NCBI GenBank assembly: GCA_002399085.1
Contig: DHCY01000039.1
Location: 1-64,000 of the forward strand
Reading direction: 5' to 3'
From: Anaerolineaceae bacterium UBA4890
GTDB taxonomy: Bacteria; Chloroflexota; Anaerolineae; Anaerolineales; Anaerolineaceae
DNA: 64,000 nucleotides
A model generated the notes under the pieces. That model was not told where the DNA came from and did no database searches. It was given only the letters and a program-made list of their open reading frames with translations. Below are positions 49,984 through 58,630 of this stretch, in pieces; position 1 is the stretch's first letter, and the number at the start of each line of letters is the position of its first letter. The position numbers and the translations under genes were made by a program.

Positions 49984-51790
49984 TGTCAATTTCCTTCTGC
50001 AATTCACTGTCGATACGAGTCTGGATACTGTAAATATCACGATACATGCCGGGTTCATTGAGCAATTGTTCGTGTGTGCCGCATTGAGCGATTTCGCCTT
50101 TGTCGAACACTAAAATCAGATCGGCAGCCATAATACTCTGGATACGATGGGCGATGATGAAGGTGGTGCGGTTCGCCATCAATTTATCCAGCGCTTCGCG
50201 GATTTGCATTTCAGTTTCCATATCCACGGAGGAGGTGGAGTCATCCAGAATGAGGATGCGCGGGTTGATCAGCAAAGTGCGGGCGATGGCGACGCGCTGT
50301 TTCTGCCCTCCTGAGAGGGTTACGCCGCGTTCTCCAACAAGCGTGTCGTAACCGTTGCTGAAGTTGAGAATCACATCATGAATTGCAGCTTCGCGAGCGG
50401 CTTGTTCAACTTCCTCCTGTGTTACTTCACGGTGTACGCCATAGGTGATATTGTCGCGAATTGAATCGGAGAACAAGAAGGGTTCCTGTTCCACGATGCC
50501 AATTTGTGATCGTAGATATGAGCGTGAATACTCTTTGAGGTTTACTCCGTCCAGCAAAATGCTGCCGTTAGTGACGTCATAAAAGCGCGGCAGCAGGTTC
50601 ACCAGCGAGGTCTTGCCCGACCCGGTCGAACCGAGCAGCGCGATCACTTGACCCGCCTCACATTTGAATGAGACATCCTTTAGCACCGGATGCTCTTTCT
50701 CGTACTCAAAGTCGACATTTCTAAACTCGACCTCTCCCCGGATACCTTCGGCAGGCTCATAGGTGGATGAGAAAAGATCTTCTTCTGGTGCACGCAGGAT
50801 CTCTGAAACACGTCCGAAGGAAACGAATGCGCGCGAGGTATCCACAATTAATCTGCCGAGATTGCGGATAGGCCAGATCAGCCAGGCGATCAACGAGTTA
50901 AAGGTGACAAAATTGCCGATGGTTAGCGCGCCATTGATCACCATCATCGCGGCAGTGAAGCTGCTATAAATCTGCTGCCCGGCACTGATCAGGTCGGAAA
51001 TCGGCCAGAAAAAGGAGTGCATCAGGTTCAGTTTTTTACCGCGATTGAATTTCTCGCGGTTGTTGTCATCAAATTTCTTGATCTCATAATCCTGACGGGC
51101 GAATGCCTTGACCACCCGGACCCCACTCAGGTTCTCCTGCAGATTGGTGGTTAAAACTGCTTCCTGCTCCTGGTAAGACTCATAAGCCTTGCTGAGTTTT
51201 TTGAAGAAGATCATCGATACTATCAGGATGATAGGAACAATGATGACAGAAATCCTTGCCAGGTGCGGACTGAGGCTGTAGATCGCGAACAGGTTGATAA
51301 TGAAGATGAAAACGATACGTCCGATGCCAACTGCCTGCTCGGCGAAGAAGCGTCTCAACGTATCAACGTCGGATGTGGCGCGTTCCAGCAGATCGCCGGT
51401 TTTCGCTTCAGCGTGGTAGGCATAAGACAATCTCTGGATGTGATCAAAGAGATAATCACGCAGCCGGCGGGTGGTGTTTTCGGCAGTGAATGATGCCATC
51501 CAGTTGCTCATAAAGGACGAAATCGCCTGGAGTACAATCATCGCGCCGAAATTTAAAGCTGCAAGAAGCAGCTGGTTGCCAACAAAGCCTTCGCCGATCA
51601 CCTGGTCAAGGTAGCGTCCGAGCACAAGGTACATATTGGTACGCGCGAATGCAGCCAGTCCAAGGAAGACCGTGGCAATCAAGTAGTTGGTATGGTAGCC
51701 CTTCATTAAATGCCACAAACTCGCCAGCTTCTTGCTGGAGAGAATTTTAGGCATGTCCAGATCTACGTAACTTCCTTCAGGCTTAATCAC
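49967..51790 (-). CDS. ABC exporter half-transporter, partner with Asp in place of the catalytic Glu
   Basis: A half-exporter of about 607 residues: six helices (about 35-310) then the ATPase. Walker A GSTGSGKTS, signature TLSGGQKQR (canonical), Walker B LILDDSTSSVD in which the catalytic Glu is Asp, and HRIQSI. The degenerate Walker B here and the altered signature of the partner belong to the same composite site, as in TM287/288-type heterodimers. The start is uncertain: the GTG at 51790 has GGAG five bases before it, while an ATG at 51754 is an alternative. The longest frame runs to 51865. Confidence 0.9.
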   Translation of the reverse strand: MIKPEGSYVDLDMPKILSSKKLASLWHLMKGYHTNYLIATVFLGLAAFARTNMYLVLGRYLDQVIGEGFVGNQLLLAALNFGAMIVLQAISSFMSNWMASFTAENTTRRLRDYLFDHIQRLSYAYHAEAKTGDLLERATSDVDTLRRFFAEQAVGIGRIVFIFIINLFAIYSLSPHLARISVIIVPIILIVSMIFFKKLSKAYESYQEQEAVLTTNLQENLSGVRVVKAFARQDYEIKKFDDNNREKFNRGKKLNLMHSFFWPISDLISAGQQIYSSFTAAMMVINGALTIGNFVTFNSLIAWLIWPIRNLGRLIVDTSRAFVSFGRVSEILRAPEEDLFSSTYEPAEGIRGEVEFRNVDFEYEKEHPVLKDVSFKCEAGQVIALLGSTGSGKTSLVNLLPRFYDVTNGSILLDGVNLKEYSRSYLRSQIGIVEQEPFLFSDSIRDNITYGVHREVTQEEVEQAAREAAIHDVILNFSNGYDTLVGERGVTLSGGQKQRVAIARTLLINPRILILDDSTSSVDMETEMQIREALDKLMANRTTFIIAHRIQSIMAADLILVFDKGEIAQCGTHEQLLNEPGMYRDIYSIQTRIDSELQKEIDSVNIL

Positions 51791-51927
51791 AAATACTCCA
51801 TACTTGTGCCGATATAATTCTTTCGGCAAATAAGGAAGTATACACACGGCACTCAAGAGCGTCAATAAAGTTCGACATTATTGCATAGGGCGTTGGAGCT
51901 ACCAACACCTTTTTTGATTAATGATGT

Positions 51928-52671
51928 CTATCGGTTCATCTTCACGAATTCGATTGCCTGATCGATAATCTTCTGATTATCTTTGTCCAACAGCATTGTA
52001 TGAGAGGCGTGGCTTAAAACAACAAGTTTTTTAGTTTGGGAAGAAATCGATTTGATGATCATCGAACCAGAACTAACCGGCACGGTCTGGTCTGCTTCAC
52101 TGACAACTACCAGAGTGGGTTGGGTGACCTTATGGAGATTGCGGCGGACCTGCTTTTGCAGTTTCAAAAGTTGAACAGCCCCTTTCAGTGGATAAACGTT
52201 GTAGCCTTTCCACTGCCGGTCGTCAGATTTGTGACTTTTATCCAGGTATTTCATAAAAAATTGTGCAAGATAAGCGGCATTCAGCTTGCGCACTTTCAAC
52301 GCAGGTGAAAAAAGTAGCAACCCAGCCACTTCTGGGAACTCGCTCGCAACCAGGAGACAGAGCAAGGCGCCCATCGATTCACCGCCCAGCCAAACCTGGT
52401 CACAAGTCTTGCGCAATTCCAGGTAAGCCTGGCTGACGGTTTTATACCACTCCTGCCAATGAACTCTGTTCAGGTCGTCAGGGTGGGTGTCGTGCCCCGG
52501 CAGGAGTGGCGCGGAAATGGTGTAGCCTTGCTGGTATAGTCGCTCTGCCAGGGGCTTGACCTCGGTTGTTGTGGCGGTGAAGCCGTGCACAAGAACGAAG
52601 CCGGTTTTATTGCCAGAGTAAAAGAAACTTGACCCGTCGAGATGGGGTTTGACCATGTATTTATTTTCCAT
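51928..52671 (-). CDS. Alpha/beta hydrolase (carboxylesterase/monoacylglycerol-lipase-like)
   Basis: A 247-residue hydrolase with FVLVHGFTATTTE (oxyanion), LLPGHDTHPDDL, the elbow LGGESMGALL (Ser nucleophile) and late VVVSEADQTVPV (Asp) and SHASHTMLLD (His), so the triad is complete. It resembles bacterial monoacylglycerol lipase and esterase Est30. The start at 52671 is chosen because CTGGAG lies just before it; the longer frame to 52803 reads through a tandem repeat. A single-gene unit, downstream of repeats. Confidence 0.9.
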   Translation of the reverse strand: MENKYMVKPHLDGSSFFYSGNKTGFVLVHGFTATTTEVKPLAERLYQQGYTISAPLLPGHDTHPDDLNRVHWQEWYKTVSQAYLELRKTCDQVWLGGESMGALLCLLVASEFPEVAGLLLFSPALKVRKLNAAYLAQFFMKYLDKSHKSDDRQWKGYNVYPLKGAVQLLKLQKQVRRNLHKVTQPTLVVVSEADQTVPVSSGSMIIKSISSQTKKLVVLSHASHTMLLDKDNQKIIDQAIEFVKMNR

Positions 52672-52705
52672 AATTCTCCAGCATATAAATGTAAGAAAGG
52701 CCCTG

Positions 52706-52897
52706 CCCTCGTGAGGGTCTGTGATGGTGCCGGTATCCTCACCGTGCAAGGGATTTGACCGGAGGTCTCCTGACCGAGCGTGTGATCGTGCCGGTGTCCT
52801 CACCGTGCACGGGATTTGACCGGAGGTCTCCTGACCGAGTGTGTGATTGTGCCGGTGTCCTCACCGTGCACGGGGTTTGACTGGAGGTCTCCTATCA
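52706..52897. repeat. Reversed tandem copies of the 60-base element
   Basis: Positions 52706-52717 carry the CCCT-CGTG-AGGG inner hairpin of the nested element. From 52721 there are about three units with a 61-base period (GTGCCGGT at 52727, 52788, 52849), the reverse complement of the 15433 family (GTGCCGGTGTCCTCACCGTG). Confidence 0.85.
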
Positions 52898-52930
52898 TCC
52901 GCAGTGGGTCAAGCCCATTCCCCACGATGG

Positions 52931-53788
52931 TCATTGCCAGTATTCCAGCCTGTCGATCAGGGTTTGGAAGTTATTGGTTCCTGATGACATGCTCATAAAG
53001 CCGAAATTACCACCTTCCACAATCGCATCACTTGTTACCGAGCCAACTCTTTGCCTGTTGATGTAAAACTCAAACGAATTATCTTTAGCCAAAATGCCAA
53101 TTTGATGGTTCTCTGCCAGGGGGCTAAAGTTGTCGCTTTCGGTGTAAGGCAGTATGTCTATGGTTTCATTTGATGCAGTATACAAAGTGAAGCCCCAGGT
53201 ACCATCACAGGTCACACCCATGTAATAAAAAACACCCGGTCTGTTCCAGCGGATTACCAGACCAAAACGGTCCTGACCCTGACAATTGGGCATGCTGAAG
53301 CTGGTCTCAACATAACCATTTTTGAATTCAGGTTTGGTGGTGTACCAGCTGCTCCACCAAGGGGTGCCTTTGGATGTAAACTCGAGTTGACCATTCTTGA
53401 TCTGTGAACGGAGAAAGCCGCTTTCGAAGTCCCAGTAATCGCCACTGTCGAAATTCTCACTAAAAGTCACTTCACCGCCCCAGGGATCTGTTGAAACCAA
53501 CTCGGTGGGCGAAGGTGTTTGCGAGGGTTCTGGTTGATTTTGCTCTGGCTGGGTTTGGGTGGCAGTCTCTTTTTCGGCTTGTGTCTCTGCTGGCAGCGTC
53601 TCGGTTTCTACAGGTAAGGGAGTGGCATCCTGGACTAGGCGGGTAGCTTCATTCGTTTGGGCACCCTGGGTAAGGATCAATGAAACGCTGGTCTGAACCA
53701 CGGGGTCCTGAGAATAATCGTCTGAACCGGGTAGATTGCAGGCGGAAAACAGCAGTAAGATGATCAATATGGGCAAAATTTTTTTCAT
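52931..53788 (-). CDS. Lipoprotein with concanavalin-like beta-sandwich domain
   Basis: A 285-residue lipoprotein: signal peptide with lipobox FSAC (Cys17), a long Thr/Gln/Glu/Pro linker (about 20-100), then a beta-sandwich of the LamG/3-keto-disaccharide hydrolase-like type (about 105-284) with GEVTFSENFDSGDYWDFESG, GLVIRWNRPGVFYYMGV and GNFGFMSMSSG. No catalytic set could be named, so a sugar- or ligand-binding role is only a guess. It is divergent from the alpha-oxoamine synthase gene. Confidence 0.8.
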   Translation of the reverse strand: MKKILPILIILLLFSACNLPGSDDYSQDPVVQTSVSLILTQGAQTNEATRLVQDATPLPVETETLPAETQAEKETATQTQPEQNQPEPSQTPSPTELVSTDPWGGEVTFSENFDSGDYWDFESGFLRSQIKNGQLEFTSKGTPWWSSWYTTKPEFKNGYVETSFSMPNCQGQDRFGLVIRWNRPGVFYYMGVTCDGTWGFTLYTASNETIDILPYTESDNFSPLAENHQIGILAKDNSFEFYINRQRVGSVTSDAIVEGGNFGFMSMSSGTNNFQTLIDRLEYWQ

Positions 53789-53877
53789 AGATCAAATCCC
53801 TCGTTTCTCATGGATTTAGTTTCTATTCTACCTCAGACAAGCCCGACATGACCAAAAATGCCCCGGACATTAGGGAC

Positions 53878-53883
53878 TATAAT
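53878..53883 (+). promoter_or_regulatory. Likely -10 box of the 53946 gene
   Basis: TATAAT 62 bases before the ATG at 53946; AGGAAAGG lies just before the start codon. No clear -35. Confidence 0.45.
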
Positions 53884-53945
53884 TGGGGCGTATCCTGGTT
53901 GGATTCTTTTTGTTAAGTTTTATAGAAAACAGGAAAGGTTAGAAA

Positions 53946-55124
53946 ATGGACTTATTTACTAAAGCATATGAATACGAAACCGTCAGACAAGCAAAAGAAG
54001 GCGGTTATTACCCTTATTTCATTCCGTTGGATCGCAATGAAGGCACCGAAGTGGTTTACCAAGGGCAAAGAATCATCATGTGTGGCTCGAATAACTATCT
54101 CGGGCTGACAACTCATCCGAAGGTGCGTGAAGCGGCTATCGATGCGATTAAAAAGTATGGAACCAGTTGTACCGGTTCTCGCTTTTTGAACGGCAACATG
54201 ACCATCATCGAAGACCTGGAAGAAAAATTGGCAGAGTGGGTGGGCATGGAAGCCGCCCTGGTCTTCTCGACCGGTATGCAAGTGAATCTGGGCGCAATCA
54301 GTTCGATTGTAGGCAGACGCGATATCATCATTCTTGACAAAGAAGATCATGCCAGCATCGTCGATGGTGCCATGTTGAGCGGCGGTAAGATCGAACGCTT
54401 CCGCCACAACGATATGGCGCACCTGGAACGCGTGCTGCAGAGCTTGCCGGAAGAGCCGGGCAAGCTGCTGGTTGTGGACGGTCTCTTTAGCATGGAAGGC
54501 GATATTGCCAACCTGCCTGAAATCATTCCACTCTGTAAAAAGTATGGCGTTCGCCTGATGGTGGACGATGCCCATGGCATGGGCGTGCTGGGTGGGGGTC
54601 GTGGTACGGTAGCGCACTTTGATATGACCGAGGATGTTGATTTGATCATGTCGACTTTCAGTAAATCGTTTGCTTCGATCGGTGGTTTTATTTCCGGCGA
54701 ATATGACGTGATTGATTACATCAAACACCATGCCCGCAGCCTAATTTTCAGCGCCGCAATCCCACCTGCGAACACAGCTACAGTTCTGGCAGCTCTCGAA
54801 ATCATGCACGATGAACCCGAACGAGTAGAGCGGCTGACAAAAAATGCTGAATTTATGCGGGCAGGCTTTGCACGGCTTGGTTTTGACACCGGTAATTCCG
54901 AATCACCGATCATTCCGATCATTATTGGCGATGATGCCCTTACTTTTAAGGTTTGGCGCGACCTATTTGAAAATGGTGTTTTTGTGAACCCGGTAATTTC
55001 TCCTGCCACTGCACCCGGTCGCCAATTACTGCGCACTAGCTACATGGCAACCCATACCGAGCCGCAACTGGTGAAGGTTTTGGAAGTCTTCGAAAAAGTC
55101 GGTAAGGAAAACGGATTGATTTAA
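53946..55124 (+). CDS. Alpha-oxoamine synthase family PLP enzyme (serine palmitoyltransferase/KBL/BioF type)
   Basis: A 392-residue enzyme of the family that joins an amino acid with an acyl-CoA and releases CO2 and CoA. The N-terminus YYPYFIPLDRNEGTE resembles bacterial serine palmitoyltransferase-like proteins. Landmarks: SNNYLGLTTHP, GTSCTGSRFLNG, His135 in DKEDHAS (stacks on PLP), DDAHGMGVLG (Asp208, His210) and PLP Lys240 in STFSKSFAS. Whether it makes 3-ketodihydrosphingosine, 2-amino-3-ketobutyrate or another product is open. No biotin or threonine dehydrogenase gene is beside it. Confidence 0.9.
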   Translation: MDLFTKAYEYETVRQAKEGGYYPYFIPLDRNEGTEVVYQGQRIIMCGSNNYLGLTTHPKVREAAIDAIKKYGTSCTGSRFLNGNMTIIEDLEEKLAEWVGMEAALVFSTGMQVNLGAISSIVGRRDIIILDKEDHASIVDGAMLSGGKIERFRHNDMAHLERVLQSLPEEPGKLLVVDGLFSMEGDIANLPEIIPLCKKYGVRLMVDDAHGMGVLGGGRGTVAHFDMTEDVDLIMSTFSKSFASIGGFISGEYDVIDYIKHHARSLIFSAAIPPANTATVLAALEIMHDEPERVERLTKNAEFMRAGFARLGFDTGNSESPIIPIIIGDDALTFKVWRDLFENGVFVNPVISPATAPGRQLLRTSYMATHTEPQLVKVLEVFEKVGKENGLI

Positions 55125-55267
55125 GCGATTGTGCTGGCGTCCGCGCCGGGCACACGATTTCGCCGAAGGCGTCCACCGAATGATGGAATGCCCGGTGGTC
55201 ATTCCCTACTAAGATCACGCAGGGATGGCTTCAATGCCAATCCCTTACGTAGGCGTAACAGGCTGAA
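55125..55267. other. Spacer with imperfect hairpins
   Basis: Between convergent genes. It carries text related to the dispersed elements (GGAATGCCCGGTGGTCATTC and GGGATGGCTTCAATGCCAAT with nearby complements). No gene or clear terminator. Confidence 0.45.
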
Positions 55268-56479
55268 TTATGAGTCGATCGACTGTTCAGACACAATGTC
55301 GATCACAGTTTGCTTCAGCTTATTCTTGCCGGGTTTCTTTTTGAACACCTGCGTAAAGCGCGCCAACATCTTTTTACTCAGTTCTCTGCTTAGCTCCCCA
55401 AAACGCTCCTGGGTGATGCGTTCACCTTTCTCGAACCATTCCATCGCCGCATAACCCATCACCACTGTCATGGAGGTGGCAATCGCTGAGCTCAAAATCC
55501 AGCCAGGAACGCTGCCAAGTTTCGACAGTTGCTGAAACAAAGTGCGACCGAGCAGCGCCAGCCCAAAAGTGCCCACCAACTCACGCGCGCGGGCAGGCGT
55601 GATCTTATATTGGTAAATACGCGCAATCGTGAGTACCATGCCCACCTGATTGGTGACTAACGGGATAAAGTCGATCACTGGCAGCGGTGTCAGGGCAATT
55701 GCTGCTGAGAGCGAGGAGGCTGTGCTGATTGTTCTCCAGGCAATCTTGCGCCGATACATGGGCATGGCGTTTGCCAGGGCAATGGTCATGGCGGGGTCGG
55801 CAGCGATGATCGCCATGGTGATGTCGGCGATGCCCGTGCCTTTAAGCGCAGATACCGGGATGACCTGGTACTCATCGACGCCCAGATTCTGGGCTGTGCG
55901 CTCGATGATGGCGTCCTTGTGCTTGCCCGCCAGGTCAATTTTGTTCAAGACGATCACAAAGGGCTTTTTCAGCATCAGCATTTGTTGGTAAAGATCCTGT
56001 TCGGTTTGTTTGACACCCTGGATGGCGTCGAAAACGATGATCAGGAATTGTGCCGAGCGGGCGGCTTCGAGTGCGCGTTCGCGTTCCTGGATACCAACCG
56101 GACCGACCGCATCCGCCCCGGGGGTATCCACCAGATTGAAGATGCCGGCGTCGGCTTCCTGGTTTACACGGGTGGTGCCGGGAATAGGGCTGACCGCTGC
56201 TTTGTCCTGGTCGTTGCGGATAAACTGGTTGTAAAGGGTCGATTTGCCAACGTTGGCTGGTCCGACGATGGCAACTTTTTTGTGATTGCCCAGGACAGCC
56301 TTGGAGTGGGTAAGCGCCAGGTCAATCATGGTTTTGGTGGGATTCTTGCCCAGCGGGAGGTTGGAGACGGTTTCCTCCAGTTTGCGACGCTGCTCGTCAG
56401 GCACGACTGTCCATAATTGCCTGATGAGAGCCTGGCTTGGCTCAGGGAAGAGTTGCTGGAAATCTTTGAGTGATGGCAT
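55268..56479 (-). CDS. Era-like GTPase with DUF697 membrane domain
   Basis: A 403-residue protein with a helical N-terminus (about 1-65), a TRAFAC-class GTPase (about 66-235): P-loop GPANVGKST, switch II VDTPGAD, LNKIDLAG and a SALKGTG loop, followed by a YcjF/DUF697-type hydrophobic domain (about 250-355) and a basic tail. Such proteins are thought to be membrane-linked GTPases with unknown targets. It ends 143 bases from the oxoamine synthase gene on the other strand. Confidence 0.9.
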   Translation of the reverse strand: MPSLKDFQQLFPEPSQALIRQLWTVVPDEQRRKLEETVSNLPLGKNPTKTMIDLALTHSKAVLGNHKKVAIVGPANVGKSTLYNQFIRNDQDKAAVSPIPGTTRVNQEADAGIFNLVDTPGADAVGPVGIQERERALEAARSAQFLIIVFDAIQGVKQTEQDLYQQMLMLKKPFVIVLNKIDLAGKHKDAIIERTAQNLGVDEYQVIPVSALKGTGIADITMAIIAADPAMTIALANAMPMYRRKIAWRTISTASSLSAAIALTPLPVIDFIPLVTNQVGMVLTIARIYQYKITPARARELVGTFGLALLGRTLFQQLSKLGSVPGWILSSAIATSMTVVMGYAAMEWFEKGERITQERFGELSRELSKKMLARFTQVFKKKPGKNKLKQTVIDIVSEQSIDS

Positions 56480-56627
56480 GGTCTGTCCTTGTCAATGGTG
56501 GTTAAATTATACAATAAGGATTGGTGACAACGGAATAGTACAAGACAAATCCCTGCGGCGGTTTCCCCGGATAATGTGGTAGCCGTCCCTTACGGGAGTT
56601 GTGACCATTAATTTTTGCCGGATTTGG

Positions 56628-56656
56628 TTGACTTTTTTGCTCGTTTCGGGTAATAT
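56628..56656 (+). promoter_or_regulatory. Promoter of the tRNA gene
   Basis: TTGACT (56628-56633) and TAATAT (56651-56656) with a 17-base spacer, predicted start near 56663, seven bases before the mature tRNA. Confidence 0.75.
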
Positions 56657-56669
56657 CAGTTTTCGTTGC

Positions 56670-56741
56670 GGCGAGGTAGCTCAACGGTGGAGCAGTGGAC
56701 TCATAAGCCATTGGTTCTGGGTTCAAATCCCAGCCTCGCCA
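56670..56741 (+). tRNA. tRNA with CAU anticodon (elongator Met, or Ile2)
   Basis: A 72-base cloverleaf: perfect acceptor GGCGAGG / CCTCGCC, D arm GCTC-GAGC, anticodon loop CTCATAA giving CAU, T arm CTGGG-TTCAAAT-CCCAG and discriminator A; CCA is not encoded. G1-C72 pairing excludes initiator tRNA. The anticodon stem has a weak A-G pair at its loop end. It resembles elongator tRNA-Met; tRNA-Ile2 with lysidine is the alternative. A run of T follows as terminator. Confidence 0.93.
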
Positions 56742-57409
56742 TTTTTTTTATTTAATAGTCTGTCATTCTCTGAACGCTTGTCATTCTGAAAGAAGTGAAG
56801 AATCATAGCAGTATTGCCACAACGATTCCGACCCAGTACCATCAAGATCCTTCGCAACTAAAGCTCAGGATGACAAACTTTAGAGCTCAGGTTGACAACA
56901 GGCGTGTCGCCACAACGATTCCGATTCAGTACCATCAAGATCCTTCGCACTCGAAGAGTCCTGCGGAAAAAAGCTCAGGATGACAACTGGTTTGTCATTC
57001 TGAACGAAGTGAAGAATCTTAGCAGTATTGCCACAACGATTCCGATTCAGTACCATCAAGATCCTTCGCAACCAAAGCTCAGGATGACAAGTAAGAGAAT
57101 AAAGATCCTTCGCAACTAAAGCTCAGGATGACAGCTGGTTTGTCATTCTGAACGAAGTGAAGAATCTCAGCAGTATTGCCACAACGATTCCGACCCAGTA
57201 CCTTCAAGATCCTTCGCAACCAAAGCTCAGGATGACAGGTAAGAGAGTAAAGATCCTTCGCAACTAAAGCTCAGGATGACAGCTGGTTTGTCATTCTGAA
57301 CGAAGTTAAGAATCTCAGCAGTATTGCCACAACGATTCCGACCCAGTACCTTCAAGATCCTTCGCAACTAAAGCTCAGGATGACAAGTAAGAGAATAAAG
57401 AGTAGTCGA
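56742..57409. other. Repeat-filled intergenic region
   Basis: After the tRNA terminator T-run (56742-56749) nearly the whole space up to the aldose epimerase gene is the repeat array described separately. No gene is supported; short frames here are by-products of the repeats. Confidence 0.75.
56778..57400. repeat. 148-base tandem array of paired hairpin elements
   Basis: Units start at 56991, 57139 and 57287 (exact 148-base spacing), with a diverged unit before them from 56778. Each unit contains an ATTCTGAACGAAGTGAAGAAT hairpin core, the spacer GCAGTATTGCCACAACGATT, and one or two ATCCTTCGCAACTAAAGCTC-AGGAT hairpins. Single copies of these parts occur at 1, 10205, 22522 and 47279. Confidence 0.92.
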
Positions 57410-58498
57410 CTATGCATCAATGATGCCAAATTCAAAGGTGGTTCGGCTCTCAAACTTGTCTCCAGGCTGAAGGATTGGGCTGGGAAAGTCCGGGCGATTG
57501 ACCGCATCTGGTGGAAACTGGGTCTCGAGACATAAGCCACCATATCGCGCATACGGGACTCCAAATCTACCCGGGACAGTCTGATCGATTACTCCACCAG
57601 CATAAAAATGCACGCCAGGCATGTCTGTCCAGACAGAGACCATTCTGCCGCTGGCAGGTTCGGAAAGCATCAGCTTTTTCGAGAAGCGAGCTGGGTCATT
57701 TAGCACCCAGTTGTGGTCGAAACCTTTGCCATATTGGAGTTGCTCCCCTTCCTTAAAGATAGCTGAGCGGATGGCTTTTGGTGACCGGAAATCAAAAGCG
57801 GTACCCGCGACCGGATAATTGGTTGTGGGAATCAGGTTCTCATCGACAGCAGTGAAGCTGTCGGCATCGATCCACAACATATGGTCGAGAATGTTACTGC
57901 AAGCCGGACCGCCAAGGTTAAAGTAACTGTGATTGGTCAGACTAAGTGGTGTTGCCTGGGAGCTGACCGCCTGGTACAAAATCCCGAAGCGATTGGCGTC
58001 ACCCAATGTATAGGTGACCCGGATGTTCAGCTTACCGGGATATCCCTGGTCGCCTTCAGGGCTTGACAGGCTGAGAATGAGGCTGGCAGAATCTGGTGTC
58101 GAGGTGGTAGCTGCCTGCCAAATCCTTGTTTCGAAACCTTCTGGTCCGGAATGGAGGTTGTTGGGTCCGTCATTTTTTGGAAGGGTGTAGATTTTTCCAT
58201 CGAGTTCAAACCTGCCCTGACAAATGCGATTTGAGACCCGCCCGATGATGCCGCCGAAAAACATTGGATTGGATAAGTAAAGGCTGGGGTCCTGATAGGA
58301 AAGCACGACATCATCGAACTTGTTGCGGCGATCCGGTACGCTCAGGCTTTGGATAACACCACCCAAATCCAGAATGCCAGCAGAAAGCCCGTTGGCATTT
58401 TTTATTGTATAAAGGGTGATTTGACTCCCATCAGCCGTTTGAAGAAAAGGGGATTTCGTTATTCTGTTCATTGAATTCATTTTATCAAAAAACTTCAT
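57410..58498 (-). CDS. galM: Aldose 1-epimerase (galactose mutarotase)
   Basis: A 362-residue mutarotase that interconverts alpha and beta sugar anomers. Visible: GGVIQSLSVPDR, GRVSNRICQGRFELDGK, NNLHSG (first catalytic His), LTNHSYFNLGG (second His) and a late CLETQFPPDAVNRPDFP with the catalytic Glu. It has the usual length. The exact start among ATGs at 58498, 58480 and 58471 is unclear, since none has a strong Shine-Dalgarno. It could serve sugars released by the alpha-glucan enzymes elsewhere in the window, which is inference. Confidence 0.93.
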   Translation of the reverse strand: MKFFDKMNSMNRITKSPFLQTADGSQITLYTIKNANGLSAGILDLGGVIQSLSVPDRRNKFDDVVLSYQDPSLYLSNPMFFGGIIGRVSNRICQGRFELDGKIYTLPKNDGPNNLHSGPEGFETRIWQAATTSTPDSASLILSLSSPEGDQGYPGKLNIRVTYTLGDANRFGILYQAVSSQATPLSLTNHSYFNLGGPACSNILDHMLWIDADSFTAVDENLIPTTNYPVAGTAFDFRSPKAIRSAIFKEGEQLQYGKGFDHNWVLNDPARFSKKLMLSEPASGRMVSVWTDMPGVHFYAGGVIDQTVPGRFGVPYARYGGLCLETQFPPDAVNRPDFPSPILQPGDKFESRTTFEFGIIDA

Positions 58499-58598
58499 CT
58501 ATCTCAGACTGAATTGTGAGGAAAGAATGTTAAGCGGAAGGCGTTTATAATTTGCTTGAGACAAGCAGGCTTACCTCTGGGGGCACAATAGGCAATGA

Positions 58599-58604
58599 TA
58601 TAAT
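58599..58604 (+). promoter_or_regulatory. Likely -10 box of the purine nucleoside phosphorylase gene
   Basis: TATAAT 26 bases before the ATG at 58631, with GAGGAAA just before the start codon. Confidence 0.45.
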
Positions 58605-58630
58605 TTTGGAAAACTTGATGAGGAAAAAAC

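Noticed and set aside
56670..56741. Initiator tRNA-fMet
   Set aside because: The first acceptor pair is G-C and the anticodon stem lacks the three G-C pairs typical of initiators.
56778..57400. CRISPR-like appearance (regularly spaced repeats)
   Set aside because: Spacers between repeats are themselves identical, units are 148 bases, and no cas genes are present.
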